Assembly (NCBI GenBank): GCA_023665145.1
Contig: JAMPEM010000001.1
Coordinates: forward strand, 68,598 to 132,597
Source: Bacteroides sp.
Lineage (GTDB): Bacteria; Bacteroidota; Bacteroidia; Bacteroidales; Muribaculaceae
Length of the DNA stretch: 64,000 nt
Direction of reading: 5' to 3'
Under the pieces are notes generated by a model that was not told the DNA's origin, did not search any database, and worked only from the letters and a program-made list of their open reading frames with translations. Position 1 is the stretch's first letter. The number at the start of each line of letters is the position of its first letter. A program made the position numbers and the translations under genes. Of the stretch, positions 38,606 to 47,464 are shown one piece after another.

Positions 38606-38636
38606 CAAAATTAATACTTTTTTCCCGCTTTTCCAA
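38606..38636 (-). promoter_or_regulatory. tRNA-Thr promoter
   Basis: Minus strand: TTG (38636-38634), 20 bases, TAATTTTG (38613-38606), then CAGA. The start falls about 25 bases before the mature tRNA 5' end, leaving a short GGCC-GTCA-GGCC leader. Confidence 0.75.
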
Positions 38637-38685
38637 ATATGTACAGTTAATTTTTATATCTTTACTTCCAATCAACTTTTTTCCC

Positions 38686-38693
38686 TATATTTG
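38686..38693 (+). promoter_or_regulatory. -7 element before the split metallopeptidase gene
   Basis: TATATTTG then CA, 18 bases before the start codon; the -33 half is weak. Confidence 0.5.
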
Positions 38694-38711
38694 CACAAAA
38701 TTTTATTATAT

Positions 38712-39269
38712 ATGAGCAAAATTTTTGCCGATTATACTGAATATATTTTCGGTCTGGAAGTCCATTTTATTGTCAAGGATGTGAAACGTCTTGCCATACG
38801 TTTCAAAACTCATAATATCCTTCATGTCAATTGCCCTATATGATGCTCTATCGATTATGCTCGTAATTTTGTATTAAAAAATGAAGATTGGATTAACAAG
38901 CAAGCCAAACGTCTTAAATCCAATCTCTCAGAAAAATTAAAAGCGAAACCTTATTCCCCTCAAGAGCGGAAAGAATTCTCCCAATTGCTCATTACCCGCT
39001 TTATGTTTTGGGAAAAGCAGATGAACTTGTACGCCAATCATATTGCCATTCGCCTGATGCGTTCCAGATGGGGGTCTTGTAATTCGGTGACTCGTCATAT
39101 CTCCATTAACCTTGCTTTAGCTCGCAAACCGCTGGAATGTCTCGATTATGTCATAATTCACGAATTGGCACATATCACTCATCCAAACCATTCCGATAAA
39201 TTTTGGAATTTGGTAGGAGTCTACTGTCCCGATTGGAAATCTGTCCGTGCTCAATTGCGCAATTCTTAG
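38712..39269 (+). pseudogene. YgjP/DUF45-like metallopeptidase, split by an in-frame TGA
   Basis: Read as one frame, 38712-39269 gives 185 codons with a single internal TGA at 38841-38843. The N-terminal part ends HVNCPI; after the stop the family continues (CSIDYARNFVLKNEDWINKQ), and the zinc motif HELAH with downstream HPNHSDKFW is intact near the C-terminus. The family often has Gly at the stop position, so one GGA-to-TGA change explains it. The C-terminal part alone has an ATG at 38985. The stop codon TAG overlaps the first bases of a MITE-like repeat. A sequencing error is the main alternative. Confidence 0.8.
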
Positions 39270-39509
39270 AGGTTGTTTAAAAATAAATGTTAATGAAATG
39301 GACATAATTTTTTAGGAAATTTTTGTAAATGAGAAAAGAATGTAGCTCTCTACATGATTGACGAATTTGCAGAAATTAACCAAAAAGAAGTCCAAAGACA
39401 TTGACAATTAAAATCTATTGAGTGAATGAAATTGTTAAAAATTCTGATAATGATTTATTTAACAATTTTACAAACGAATCATTTTAAGTTTTATTATTAA
39501 ACAACCTCT
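39268..39509 (+). mobile_element. MITE-like element, copy 1 (242 bp)
   Basis: Ends in 13-bp inverted repeats AGAGGTTGTTTAA and TTAAACAACCTCT; no coding frame inside. The internal block with AAAAAGAAGTCCAAAGACAT is shared with copies 2 and 3. It is in direct orientation to copy 2 (39988-40229), both exactly 242 bp. No transposase in the window could be linked to it. Confidence 0.8.
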
Positions 39510-39550
39510 TAAATGTTTAATTTTTGAAAGTTTTAACTAACGAAAATGTT

Positions 39551-39979
39551 TTATTCAAGATGTCGAGTAAGTACTTTGACCAAATATGTCTGAAGGACAT
39601 TCCCTTCATTGTTCCGACTCTTTAGGGCGTTTAAAATATCAATCTTTGCGGGTATCCTCTTCAGAAGTCTAAACGACAACATATCAGCCTCTTCCACCGA
39701 TTGTATATCTTCTGCTATTCTTAAAGCCTCTACCATGTTGGTGCTTTGTGGATCAAAGAGATAACATGCCAACAAACGGCTTTCTCTACAGTCTTTCTCA
39801 TCCCATAGTTGATACGCAAGATTATTATCATAACCATACATTTTTGCTATCTCTGCTATCTGAGGCACATTAAGGCCAAATATTCGCGCACACGGGCAGC
39901 CGGCTTTCCTCACAGCATCTGCAAGGATGCCGTTCCTAAGTGCAAAAAACTCTTTATGCGGTAATCTTCTTGTTTCCAT
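39551..39979 (-). CDS. DNA alkylation repair (AlkD-fold) protein, short
   Basis: 142 residues of the HEAT-like repeat fold of AlkC/AlkD proteins, beginning METRRLPHKEFFALRNGILA, then AKMYGYDNNLAYQLWDEKDC and ESRLLACYLFDP. AlkD proteins remove alkylated bases by excision, but typical members are about 230 residues; this one may be an abbreviated form or lack one half of the fold. It sits between two direct copies of the MITE-like repeat, with copy 2 ending only 8 bases before its start codon, so its native promoter may have been displaced. Confidence 0.8.
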   Translation of the reverse strand: METRRLPHKEFFALRNGILADAVRKAGCPCARIFGLNVPQIAEIAKMYGYDNNLAYQLWDEKDCRESRLLACYLFDPQSTNMVEALRIAEDIQSVEEADMLSFRLLKRIPAKIDILNALKSRNNEGNVLQTYLVKVLTRHLE

Positions 39980-39987
39980 AATATTTT

Positions 39988-40229
39988 AGAGGTTGTTTAA
40001 AAATAGATGTTAATGGATTTGGGCATAATTTTTGAGGAAATTTATGTAAATGAGAAATGAGTGTAGCTCTCTACACGATTTACGAATTTGCAGAAATTAA
40101 CCAAAAAGAAGTCCAAAGACATTGACAATTAAAATCCTTTAAGTGAATAAAATTGTTAACCGGTTGAACAAAACCCATTTAACTATTTTATGAACGAATC
40201 ATTTTAAGTTTTATTATTAAACAACCTCT
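39988..40229 (+). mobile_element. MITE-like element, copy 2 (242 bp)
   Basis: Same length, orientation and terminal 13-bp inverted repeats as copy 1, with scattered substitutions concentrated between 40140 and 40195. It lies directly upstream of the leftward alkylation repair gene and downstream of the M49 peptidase. Confidence 0.8.
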
Positions 40230-40237
40230 TAATATAC

Positions 40238-40275
40238 ACCCCGGACTGATAAAGAAATCAAGTCCGGGGTATTTT
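40238..40275 (-). terminator. Terminator of the M49 peptidase gene
   Basis: ACCCCGGACT (40238-40247) pairs perfectly with AGTCCGGGGT (40261-40270), about 40 bases past the leftward stop; a T-run is on the plus-strand side. Confidence 0.7.
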
Positions 40276-40308
40276 TATATTCAGATTTTAAATCCTCTTA
40301 TCGTACTC

Positions 40309-42339
40309 TTATTGGGCTAACGGAAGTATTGACCAATCGCGTCCGAGACGCAACATTTGATCTACATATCCCTCGGTATATTTGATTTTTACGTCAATTA
40401 TATTGCCGTTCTCATCAAGTACCGTCTCATATTCGGGGTTAATAAATCCTCTATAGGGAGGGATGTTGAGCTTCTCAAAACGGTCAAGAACCTCCTTGTG
40501 CAATTTCTTGTCTACTTTCACTGCATATTTGTTAATCAAATCATTTCCGGCTTTATAGTCACCTTCACTTTTGATTCGTTGGATCTCATGCAGCAATTCG
40601 CCTATCAATTCACGCACCTTCTTATAGTCATTAATTTTGACGTAAGTCTTGCCGTTTTTCTTTACAAGCTCCATAGCCTTGTTTTTCTTGCTATGATCAA
40701 GCACCCATGCAGCAATAAGTTGACGATTACGCATGTGAGCTTCCTCAATGTCTTTTCCAGGCTCTATTCTATTGAGCTGAGTCATAAGACCATTAAGCAT
40801 ATATTTGTAATATTCGGCCTTATAAGCGTCGGGATTGTCAAGGATTCCAATTTCGAGCAGTTTGGGATCTGCCAAATAATACAGAGCAAAGAGGTCAGCG
40901 CGGGCTTCTTCAAGCGCGGAACCATTCTCTTTCAGAGCGTCGGGATCTACTCCGGGAAGGAGTTGTCCGGATGCATGCCCAAGACACTCATGAAGGTCTG
41001 TGTGGAGCATATCCGTGATATACAAATATTTGTCAAGCAGCTCGCTCGTCGGTGCATCTATCACAAACTCATCATTGAATCCATTACCCTTCGAAGCTTC
41101 AGAATATGCCTCGGTGATATTTTCAAGAGTAACGGATTTAGAACCATGAGCAGCTCTTATCCAATCAGCATTGGGAAGATTTATTCCTATGGCACAAGCC
41201 GGGAAGGCATCTCCGCCAAGCAACGCACATGTAATTACTTTCGCTGATACACCTTTTACGTTGGGTTTACGGAATTTCGGGTCTACCGGTGAATGATCTT
41301 CAAACCATTGCGCATTGGATGCTATTGTTTCGGTACGTTTTGATGCCGGTACATTCTTGAAATCCACGTAAGATTCCCAGCTTCCGGTCATACCCAGAGG
41401 GTCATTATAAACCTCTATGAAACCATTCACAAAATCCACATCACTTTTTGTATCTTCAGCCCAAAGTATAGAATATTCATCGAAGAGTTTAAGGTCCCCC
41501 GTGATATAGAAATCAATTAATTTGGTGATATATTCTTTCTGTGCGTCATTCTCTGCGACACCTTTTGCTTTGTCAAGCCAATAAATTATCTTAGCAATAG
41601 CAGGACCATAAAGGCCGTCGAGATTATAATGTTCCTCGACTACATTCCCATCCTTCTTTACGACTTTGGCATTAAGTCCATAGGAGATTGGAGTTGCATC
41701 GTTGGGATCTTTCAGATTGGCATAATAAGCTTCCACCTCTTGTTGGGTGACTCCTTCATACATATTAACTGCCGATGTAGCCACGACATCTTGTGTACCG
41801 TCTTGATTCACACGTTTGGCAAGCACCGTGGGATCGAAAATCACCGGTAGAAGCGATTCCAACATTCCCTCTCGGGTCTGTCCGGAAATAAGTGGCAATG
41901 AGACTTCCGGAAGGGCGTTAACCTCAGCTATAAAAAATTCCTGTGAGAATTCAGGCATGAATTTGTCGTTGCTGTAATGATGGTGTAATCCATTACCAAA
42001 CCATACCTGCTTGAGATATTTCTCAAACGCCTTGAAATCCTTTCCTTCGCGGTCGCCCTTGAAATTGGTATATATCTGTTCAAGCAAATGACGAATCTGA
42101 AGGTTATATTTACCATTCTGATCCCATGTGATATCACGCCCGGCTTGTCCGGCCTGCGTCAGATAATATATCATTTTCTTCTGATTCAAGGACAAATCAT
42201 CAAATCCCGGAACCTCATAACGTAACACTTCTATGTCGGCAAAATTGTCGACATGATAGTTAAAATTTGGATCTTGCACAGCATTAGAATTGAATACTGT
42301 CAACGCTCCTGCTGCAAAAACCGGTATCAACTTCTTCAT
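40309..42339 (-). CDS. M49 (dipeptidyl-peptidase III-like) metallopeptidase
   Basis: 676 residues with a hydrophobic N-terminus (MKKLIPVFAAGALTVFNSNA) that looks like a signal peptide without a lipobox. The unusual zinc motif HEXXGH of family M49 is HECLGH at 450-455, and the third ligand lies in ALEEARADLF near 477. M49 enzymes cleave dipeptides from the N-terminus of oligopeptides, and secreted forms are known in Bacteroides. It stands alone, bracketed by MITE-like copies 2 and 3. Confidence 0.92.
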   Translation of the reverse strand: MKKLIPVFAAGALTVFNSNAVQDPNFNYHVDNFADIEVLRYEVPGFDDLSLNQKKMIYYLTQAGQAGRDITWDQNGKYNLQIRHLLEQIYTNFKGDREGKDFKAFEKYLKQVWFGNGLHHHYSNDKFMPEFSQEFFIAEVNALPEVSLPLISGQTREGMLESLLPVIFDPTVLAKRVNQDGTQDVVATSAVNMYEGVTQQEVEAYYANLKDPNDATPISYGLNAKVVKKDGNVVEEHYNLDGLYGPAIAKIIYWLDKAKGVAENDAQKEYITKLIDFYITGDLKLFDEYSILWAEDTKSDVDFVNGFIEVYNDPLGMTGSWESYVDFKNVPASKRTETIASNAQWFEDHSPVDPKFRKPNVKGVSAKVITCALLGGDAFPACAIGINLPNADWIRAAHGSKSVTLENITEAYSEASKGNGFNDEFVIDAPTSELLDKYLYITDMLHTDLHECLGHASGQLLPGVDPDALKENGSALEEARADLFALYYLADPKLLEIGILDNPDAYKAEYYKYMLNGLMTQLNRIEPGKDIEEAHMRNRQLIAAWVLDHSKKNKAMELVKKNGKTYVKINDYKKVRELIGELLHEIQRIKSEGDYKAGNDLINKYAVKVDKKLHKEVLDRFEKLNIPPYRGFINPEYETVLDENGNIIDVKIKYTEGYVDQMLRLGRDWSILPLAQ

Positions 42340-42377
42340 ATATCAGATTTTTGGTATTATTTTCTGTAACTTTACTT

Positions 42378-42561
42378 AGAGATTGCTTAATAATAAAACT
42401 TAAAGTTACTCATTTACAAAATTGCTAAACAGGGTATTTCCAGCTATTTAACACTTTAATTCACTCAATAGATTTTAATTGTCAATCTCTTTGGACTTCT
42501 TTTGGGTTAATTCCCTGAAAATTATGCCAAACCCATTAACATTTATTTTTAAACAACCTCT
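42378..42561 (-). mobile_element. MITE-like element, copy 3 (184 bp, inverted, partly deleted)
   Basis: On the minus strand it begins with the perfect terminal repeat AGAGGTTGTTTAA and shares GAAGTCCAAAG, TTGACAATTAAAATCTATTG and AAGTTTTATTATTAA with copies 1 and 2. About 55 bases near the left end are missing, and the other terminal repeat has changed to AGAGATTGCTTAA. It is opposite in orientation to copies 1 and 2, and lies between the M49 and methyltransferase genes. Confidence 0.8.
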
Positions 42562-42568
42562 AATCATT

Positions 42569-43762
42569 TTATTCCACTTCAAGCACAAGGCCTTTCAGGT
42601 ATTCACCCTCCGGATGTGAAAAATCCACCGGATGATCGGCCGGCTGTGTCAATTGATGAAGGATTCTGACTCGTCTTCCGGATTGTGCCGCTGCTGTAAA
42701 TACAGCCATACGGAACATCTCTCTTGTCACTACTTGCGAACATGAGAATGTGAACAGCACTCCTCCGGGAGCTATATTCTCAAAAGCTTTGGCATTAAGA
42801 CGACGATAACCCAGCAGACCTCTCTTCAATGCATTACGATGCTTGGCAAAGGCCGGGGGATCGAGGACTATAAGATCAAACTCACCTTTTCTCATATCGC
42901 TCAGATATTTGAACGCATCGGTGGCCACTGTTTGATGACGATTATCTCCCGGAAAGTTCAATGTTACATTGGCATCCGTCAATGCTGCTGCTTTTGATGA
43001 TGAGTCCACAGACACAACTCTTTTTGCACCGCCTCGCATACCATATACAGAGAATCCTCCTGTATAGCAAAATAGATTAAGGAAATTTCGTCCGTTCGCA
43101 AATCGTTCGAGCAATGCTCTATTTTCCCGCTGGTCTATAAAAAATCCGGTTTTTTGTCCATGCAGCCAGTCGATATTGAATTGCAACCCGTTCTCACGGG
43201 CAATATTACCATCGAAATTACCTATCAGATACTCATTTTGAGGATCCAACTGAGCCTTATATGGCAAAGTCGTTTCACTCTTATAATACACATTTCTGAT
43301 ATGCGATTCCGGTATCTCTATGAGTTGTGACGCTATCTGATGACGTGCAAAATGCATCCCGGGAGAATGCGCCTGCATCACTGCCGTATTCCCATATATA
43401 TCCACCACAAGACCGGGGAGAAAATCCCCCTCGCCGTGCACTAATCGAAAGCAATCCGTTCTTCGCTCCGGATCCTCCGGACATGCCAATCCGAGAGTGC
43501 GCCGCAATCTGTAAGCTTCAGAAAGCCGACGACAAAAAAAATCGTCTGACAGACTTTCTTCCCCAAATTCAAGCATCCTGACAGCAATACTCCCGATTTG
43601 ATAATGACCTACACCTATCACATCACCTTTTGACGTGATAACTTTAACCACATCCCCCTCTTCCACACCCGATTCTATATCAGCTATAGCTCCGGAAAAC
43701 ACCCACGGATGTCGCCTCTGTAACGATTCCTCTTTCCCGGGTTTCAATTTTATCTTCTTCAT
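42569..43762 (-). CDS. rlmI: class I rRNA methyltransferase, RlmI-like
   Basis: 397 residues. An N-terminal PUA domain (about 1-75, LKPGKEESLQRRHPWVFSGA) is followed by an RlmI central domain and a Rossmann SAM-binding core with FLNLFCYTGGFSVYGMRGG, then LDPPAFAK, the NPPY-like motif, and a late Cys in FSCSQ. RlmI makes m5C1962 in 23S rRNA of E. coli; the specific target here is inferred by family. It is 25 bases after rseP in the same direction. Confidence 0.92.
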   Translation of the reverse strand: MKKIKLKPGKEESLQRRHPWVFSGAIADIESGVEEGDVVKVITSKGDVIGVGHYQIGSIAVRMLEFGEESLSDDFFCRRLSEAYRLRRTLGLACPEDPERRTDCFRLVHGEGDFLPGLVVDIYGNTAVMQAHSPGMHFARHQIASQLIEIPESHIRNVYYKSETTLPYKAQLDPQNEYLIGNFDGNIARENGLQFNIDWLHGQKTGFFIDQRENRALLERFANGRNFLNLFCYTGGFSVYGMRGGAKRVVSVDSSSKAAALTDANVTLNFPGDNRHQTVATDAFKYLSDMRKGEFDLIVLDPPAFAKHRNALKRGLLGYRRLNAKAFENIAPGGVLFTFSCSQVVTREMFRMAVFTAAAQSGRRVRILHQLTQPADHPVDFSHPEGEYLKGLVLEVE

Positions 43763-43787
43763 TTCCCGCTTTGGAAGTATTTTGTCA

Positions 43788-45242
43788 TTATTTAAACAGA
43801 CGTATTATATCCATTCCATTGGCATATACCAACAACAGTATCAGCAATCCCATTCCTATCATCTGCGCCCATTCCATCACCTTCTCACTCGGTTTTCTGC
43901 CGGTTATCACCTCTATCAGCAGAAAAAGAACATGACCACCGTCAAGAGCCGGTATTGGAATTATATTCATAAAAGCCAATGCTACTGACAAGAAGGCCGT
44001 TATATTCCAAAATGCTATCCAATCCCATTTCTCCGGGAAGATAGCACCTATTGAGCCAAATCCACCGACACTCTGCGCTCCCTCTTTGGTAAAGACAAGT
44101 TTCATTGATTTGGCATAAGAAACAAGCTTATCAGTACCCATTTCAACACCTCGCGGTACTGATTGCAACAGATTATAACGTATCTCTTTCGTTTTATAGA
44201 ATGCCGAAGGATCCACTTCAAGCCCCACACCCATCTTTGAGGTATTCGATAGAGGTACCTGTACAGTAAGCGTATCCATCTTTGATTCGGATTTCCTCAC
44301 CAATGTAACAGGAACCGTTTCATTTTCATGTCCGGCTAATGTCTCAAGGAAACGGTCAAGACCCGGTGTCTGTGTTCCGGCTACAGCTATCACCTCGTCA
44401 CCCACTTTGATTCCGGCCTTGGATGCACCTTCACCGGGTACAACTTGTGTGATTCGCGTTGGTATATTATATGTCATGAAGCTAATCATTGCCGTATCGC
44501 TCTTGGCCTCTTTATCCAAGCGGAAGATAAGATTCTCATCTATCGGAACAACAACCTCCTTACCATCACGGAGCACGGTAACTTCCTTTGCTTGAAGCAT
44601 CTTAACGCGAGCCTCACCCGGCTCATCCAATGTCTCTCCGTCAGCTCTTAGCGGTATGTCGCCATTATGAAATCCCGCCTTACGCGCTTCGCCCGAAAAT
44701 ATCATTCCGTTTTTAGCCTCACTTACAGGCACATATTTTTCTCCGGTGGCATATACTATCCCCGCATATATCAATATGGCCGTCAAGAAATTAAACAACA
44801 CACCAGCTATCATTATCAAGAGACGTTGCCATGCCGGTTTTGAGCGAAACTCCCATTTCTTGGGCGGCAGCTTCATTTGCTCCGTGTCCATCGATTCATC
44901 TATCATCCCGGCTATTTTGCAATACCCTCCGAGTGGTATCCAGCCCACACCATATTCAGTATCAGACCAAAACCCTTTCTTCTCTTCCTCCTTTCCCTTT
45001 TCGACCTCCTCTTTCCCTTCGGCCTTCTCACACTGCGACAATCGTTTCGTTTTTCCCAAACCTCCGATATATTTCTTCGGCTTCCATTTAAACAACTCTG
45101 TCCATGGATCAAAGAAAATATAAAATTTTTCAACTTTAACACCAAATATTCGTGCAAACAAAAAATGTCCGAACTCGTGAAGTATTATCAAGAGTCCGAG
45201 CGCTATTATAAGTTGCGCAGCCTTTATAAGGAATGTATCCAT
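43788..45242 (-). CDS. rseP: site-2 protease RseP
   Basis: 484-residue membrane metalloprotease that cuts transmembrane anchors during regulated intramembrane proteolysis. The zinc motif HEFGH is at 22-26 and the second active-site part is NIIPIPALDGGH near the C-terminus, with four membrane segments and one or two PDZ domains between. Residues 64-90 form an unusual Lys/Glu-rich insert (EKAEGKEEVEKG and similar) in the first cytoplasmic loop. It lies downstream of dxr, a neighbourhood shared by many bacteria. Confidence 0.95.
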   Translation of the reverse strand: MDTFLIKAAQLIIALGLLIILHEFGHFLFARIFGVKVEKFYIFFDPWTELFKWKPKKYIGGLGKTKRLSQCEKAEGKEEVEKGKEEEKKGFWSDTEYGVGWIPLGGYCKIAGMIDESMDTEQMKLPPKKWEFRSKPAWQRLLIMIAGVLFNFLTAILIYAGIVYATGEKYVPVSEAKNGMIFSGEARKAGFHNGDIPLRADGETLDEPGEARVKMLQAKEVTVLRDGKEVVVPIDENLIFRLDKEAKSDTAMISFMTYNIPTRITQVVPGEGASKAGIKVGDEVIAVAGTQTPGLDRFLETLAGHENETVPVTLVRKSESKMDTLTVQVPLSNTSKMGVGLEVDPSAFYKTKEIRYNLLQSVPRGVEMGTDKLVSYAKSMKLVFTKEGAQSVGGFGSIGAIFPEKWDWIAFWNITAFLSVALAFMNIIPIPALDGGHVLFLLIEVITGRKPSEKVMEWAQMIGMGLLILLLVYANGMDIIRLFK

Positions 45243-45339
45243 TTCATTGCTTATGGCTATAATCCCTCAAAATATTTTCCGGTTAATGCATTTATTAGCC
45301 GCAGGATTAATCATCGCCACCTTTTATTTTGTTATCTTG

Positions 45340-46515
45340 TTATCTTTTACTTATCTGCTTCACTATCTCTTCAGCTACAGATCGCGCCTCCCTGTTCGTT
45401 TCCACAAGATGGTCATAGTCAGTGCATGTGGAGAATCTAACTTGATTCATGGTCTGAGCTGCCACACGGGGCATATCGACAAATCTGATTTCCGATCGCA
45501 GGAAAGATGCTACCGCTATCTCATTGGCCGCATTCAATATACACGGCATCGTACCACCAAGGCGTATAGCATCAAATGCATACTCCAACAACGGGAATTT
45601 CTGCATATCCGGCTTCTCAAACGTCAAAGTGGCATACTGCCCTATCTCCAACGGAGATTGCTTTGTCTCAAGCCTTTGCGGATATCCAAGTGCATAACGT
45701 ATTGGCAAATGCATATCCGGAACACCAAGCTGTGCCTTGATGGAACCATCCGCAAACTGCACCATACTGTGAACTATACTTTGAGGATGCACCACAACCT
45801 CAATCTTATCCGGCGGACAACCAAAAAGCCAATGAGCCTCTATCATCTCAAAACCCTTATTCATCATCGATGCCGAGTCAATAGTAACTTTGGCCCCCAT
45901 ATCCCAATTAGGATGATGCAGCGCATCCGCTACTGTGACACTCTCAAGCTCATCGATACTCTTTGTGCGGAACGGACCACCGCTCGCAGTTAAAATAATC
46001 TTCTGAGCTTGCTCTGCATGTTCGCCTTCCAGACACTGGAATATTGCCGAATGTTCACTGTCCACCGGAATAATCTTACTTCCCGAGCCTTGCAACAATC
46101 TTTCTACAAGTTCGCCTCCGACTACAAGGGTCTCCTTATTGGCCAAAGCTATTGTCTTGCCGGCCTCTATTGCGGATATGGTAGGTGCAAGCCCGCTATA
46201 TCCAACCATGGCCGTAACCACCATATCCAAATCCGAATCTTTTACCGAATCCGTCACGGCATCCATCCCGGCAAGTACCTCCACCGGAAATCCCGCAAGT
46301 GCATCCTTAAGTGAACGGTAATATCGCTCATCCGCTATCACTACCCTTTGAGGCAGATATTGACGAGCTTGCGCGGCAAGTTCTTCCCATCGGGTATTGG
46401 CAGTCAAAGTATGCGCACGAAACAATTGAGGATACTCCGATATTATATCAAGAGTCTGTGTCCCAATCGATCCGGTGCTTCCCAGAATTGCTATCTGCCT
46501 TGCCTGTTTCATCAC
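45340..46515 (-). CDS. dxr: 1-deoxy-D-xylulose 5-phosphate reductoisomerase
   Basis: 391 residues. Dxr catalyses the NADPH-dependent rearrangement that commits carbon to the MEP isoprenoid pathway. N-terminal GSTGSIGTQTLDI binds NADPH; IPVDSEHSAIFQCLE and TIDSASMMNKGFEMIEAHW are the metal and substrate loops; PMNLGG is replaced by DMHLPIRYALGYP. The length is normal. A promoter lies at 46599-46629. It is followed by rseP with a 97-base gap. Confidence 0.97.
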   Translation of the reverse strand: MMKQARQIAILGSTGSIGTQTLDIISEYPQLFRAHTLTANTRWEELAAQARQYLPQRVVIADERYYRSLKDALAGFPVEVLAGMDAVTDSVKDSDLDMVVTAMVGYSGLAPTISAIEAGKTIALANKETLVVGGELVERLLQGSGSKIIPVDSEHSAIFQCLEGEHAEQAQKIILTASGGPFRTKSIDELESVTVADALHHPNWDMGAKVTIDSASMMNKGFEMIEAHWLFGCPPDKIEVVVHPQSIVHSMVQFADGSIKAQLGVPDMHLPIRYALGYPQRLETKQSPLEIGQYATLTFEKPDMQKFPLLEYAFDAIRLGGTMPCILNAANEIAVASFLRSEIRFVDMPRVAAQTMNQVRFSTCTDYDHLVETNREARSVAEEIVKQISKR

Positions 46516-46598
46516 TGTTCTTTATTACACTTACTTTGCCAAACACTATATCACCAATATCTGCATATCACCAATATCAGCGTAGCACTATTCGTCTG

Positions 46599-46629
46599 CA
46601 AAATTAATCAAAAATCCTTAATTCCGCAA
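46599..46629 (-). promoter_or_regulatory. dxr promoter
   Basis: Minus strand: TTG (46629-46627), 20 bases, TAATTTTG (46606-46599), then CAGA. Confidence 0.75.
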
Positions 46630-46689
46630 ATACCCCAATATCACAATATCACAAATCATCAAAAATCAATACTGAATATATACACACCA

Positions 46690-46733
46690 ACGGAGAATCT
46701 ACTCATGCTTAATTGTCTGAGCAGACTCTCCGT
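46690..46733 (-). terminator. Terminator after rubredoxin
   Basis: ACGGAGA (46690 on) pairs with TCTCCGT (to 46733), with inner TGAG/CTCA pairing, placed 20 bases after the leftward rubredoxin stop. The T-run is stronger on the plus-strand side. Confidence 0.6.
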
Positions 46734-46752
46734 CGTATTTTTAAGAGATTTA

Positions 46753-46914
46753 TTAAGGTTCTACTACAAAATCTTCCTTCCCTACACCACATACCGGACA
46801 TACCCAATCATCGGGCAAATCTTCAAATGCCGTTCCGGGGGCTATACCTCCATCAGGATCACCTACTGCCGGATCATAAATCCAGTCACATACTTCACAT
46901 CTGTATTTCTTCAT
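46753..46914 (-). CDS. rubredoxin
   Basis: 53 residues, too short for many gene finders. The two CxxC pairs that hold the single iron are in [20 protein letters not shown] and [15 protein letters not shown], exactly the rubredoxin pattern, with the [11 protein letters not shown] link between them. It transfers single electrons in anaerobes, often for peroxide or superoxide reduction. It is divergent from the thioesterase gene and upstream of dxr, with a terminator between them. Confidence 0.95.
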   Translation of the reverse strand: MKKYRCEVCDWIYDPAVGDPDGGIAPGTAFEDLPDDWVCPVCGVGKEDFVVEP

Positions 46915-46999
46915 AGTATCTATAATTTGCGACGAATTGCTCCGTCATGTTAATCATTTCCTTCTTTAACGCCACTTCTCTCATTATAGTTCGCTTTTC

Positions 47000-47030
47000 T
47001 TGTCGATTTTCTCTAAAATTATTATCTTTG
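47000..47030 (+). promoter_or_regulatory. Thioesterase-dprA promoter
   Basis: TTG (47000-47002), 20 bases, TATCTTTG (47023-47030), then CA. The start near 47036 supports the ATG at 47081 over the earlier in-frame starts at 47000 and 47039. Confidence 0.8.
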
Positions 47031-47080
47031 CATCTCGTATGAGAATCCTTAAAGACACCAACAGAAAATATTGCTTCATT

Positions 47081-47461
47081 ATGGATATGGAAGTGCGTGA
47101 CTATGAACTCGACTGCGAACAAATAGTCAACAACGCGAACTATCTCCATTACATGGAGCATACTCGCCATAAATTTTGCAGCGATGCCGGTCTCTCATTT
47201 ATTGAAATGCATAACCAAGGAATCGATGCCGTAGTCCGCAAAATTGAAATTGAATACAAAACTTCGCTCCGAGGAGGTGAAAGTTTCCTTAGCTGTCTCA
47301 GACTCGAACGTAAAGGACCACGATTTATATTCCACCAGGACATTCTCAAACCCGGTGGAGAAATTGTGGCTGAAGGTATAGTGACTGTAGTCGTCCTTAA
47401 AGACGGCAAACTCTCCCGAGGTGACGAATTGGCTGCCATTTTCCATAAATATATCAGATAA
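47081..47461 (+). CDS. acyl-CoA thioesterase, hot-dog fold
   Basis: 126 residues from ATG 47081 (MDMEVRDYELDCEQIVNNAN). VRDYELDCEQIVNNANYLHYMEH is the 4-hydroxybenzoyl-CoA thioesterase-type active-site region, with Asp replaced by a short DCE step, and the remaining strands (KIEIEYKTSLRGGES, then IVAEGIVTVVVL) complete the fold. It releases free CoA from acyl-CoAs; substrate unknown. Start choice rests on the promoter at 47000-47030. It is 3 bases from dprA, so both are in one transcript. Confidence 0.88.
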   Translation: MDMEVRDYELDCEQIVNNANYLHYMEHTRHKFCSDAGLSFIEMHNQGIDAVVRKIEIEYKTSLRGGESFLSCLRLERKGPRFIFHQDILKPGGEIVAEGIVTVVVLKDGKLSRGDELAAIFHKYIR

Positions 47462-47464
47462 ACA

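Noticed and set aside
38841-38843. Selenocysteine readthrough of the TGA in the metallopeptidase
   Set aside because: The family has no known selenoproteins, the zinc site does not need it, and no obvious insertion hairpin follows; a point mutation or error is simpler.
45247-45993. Plus-strand 248-codon frame opposite dxr
   Set aside because: Antisense shadow of a clear dxr gene with no domain of its own.
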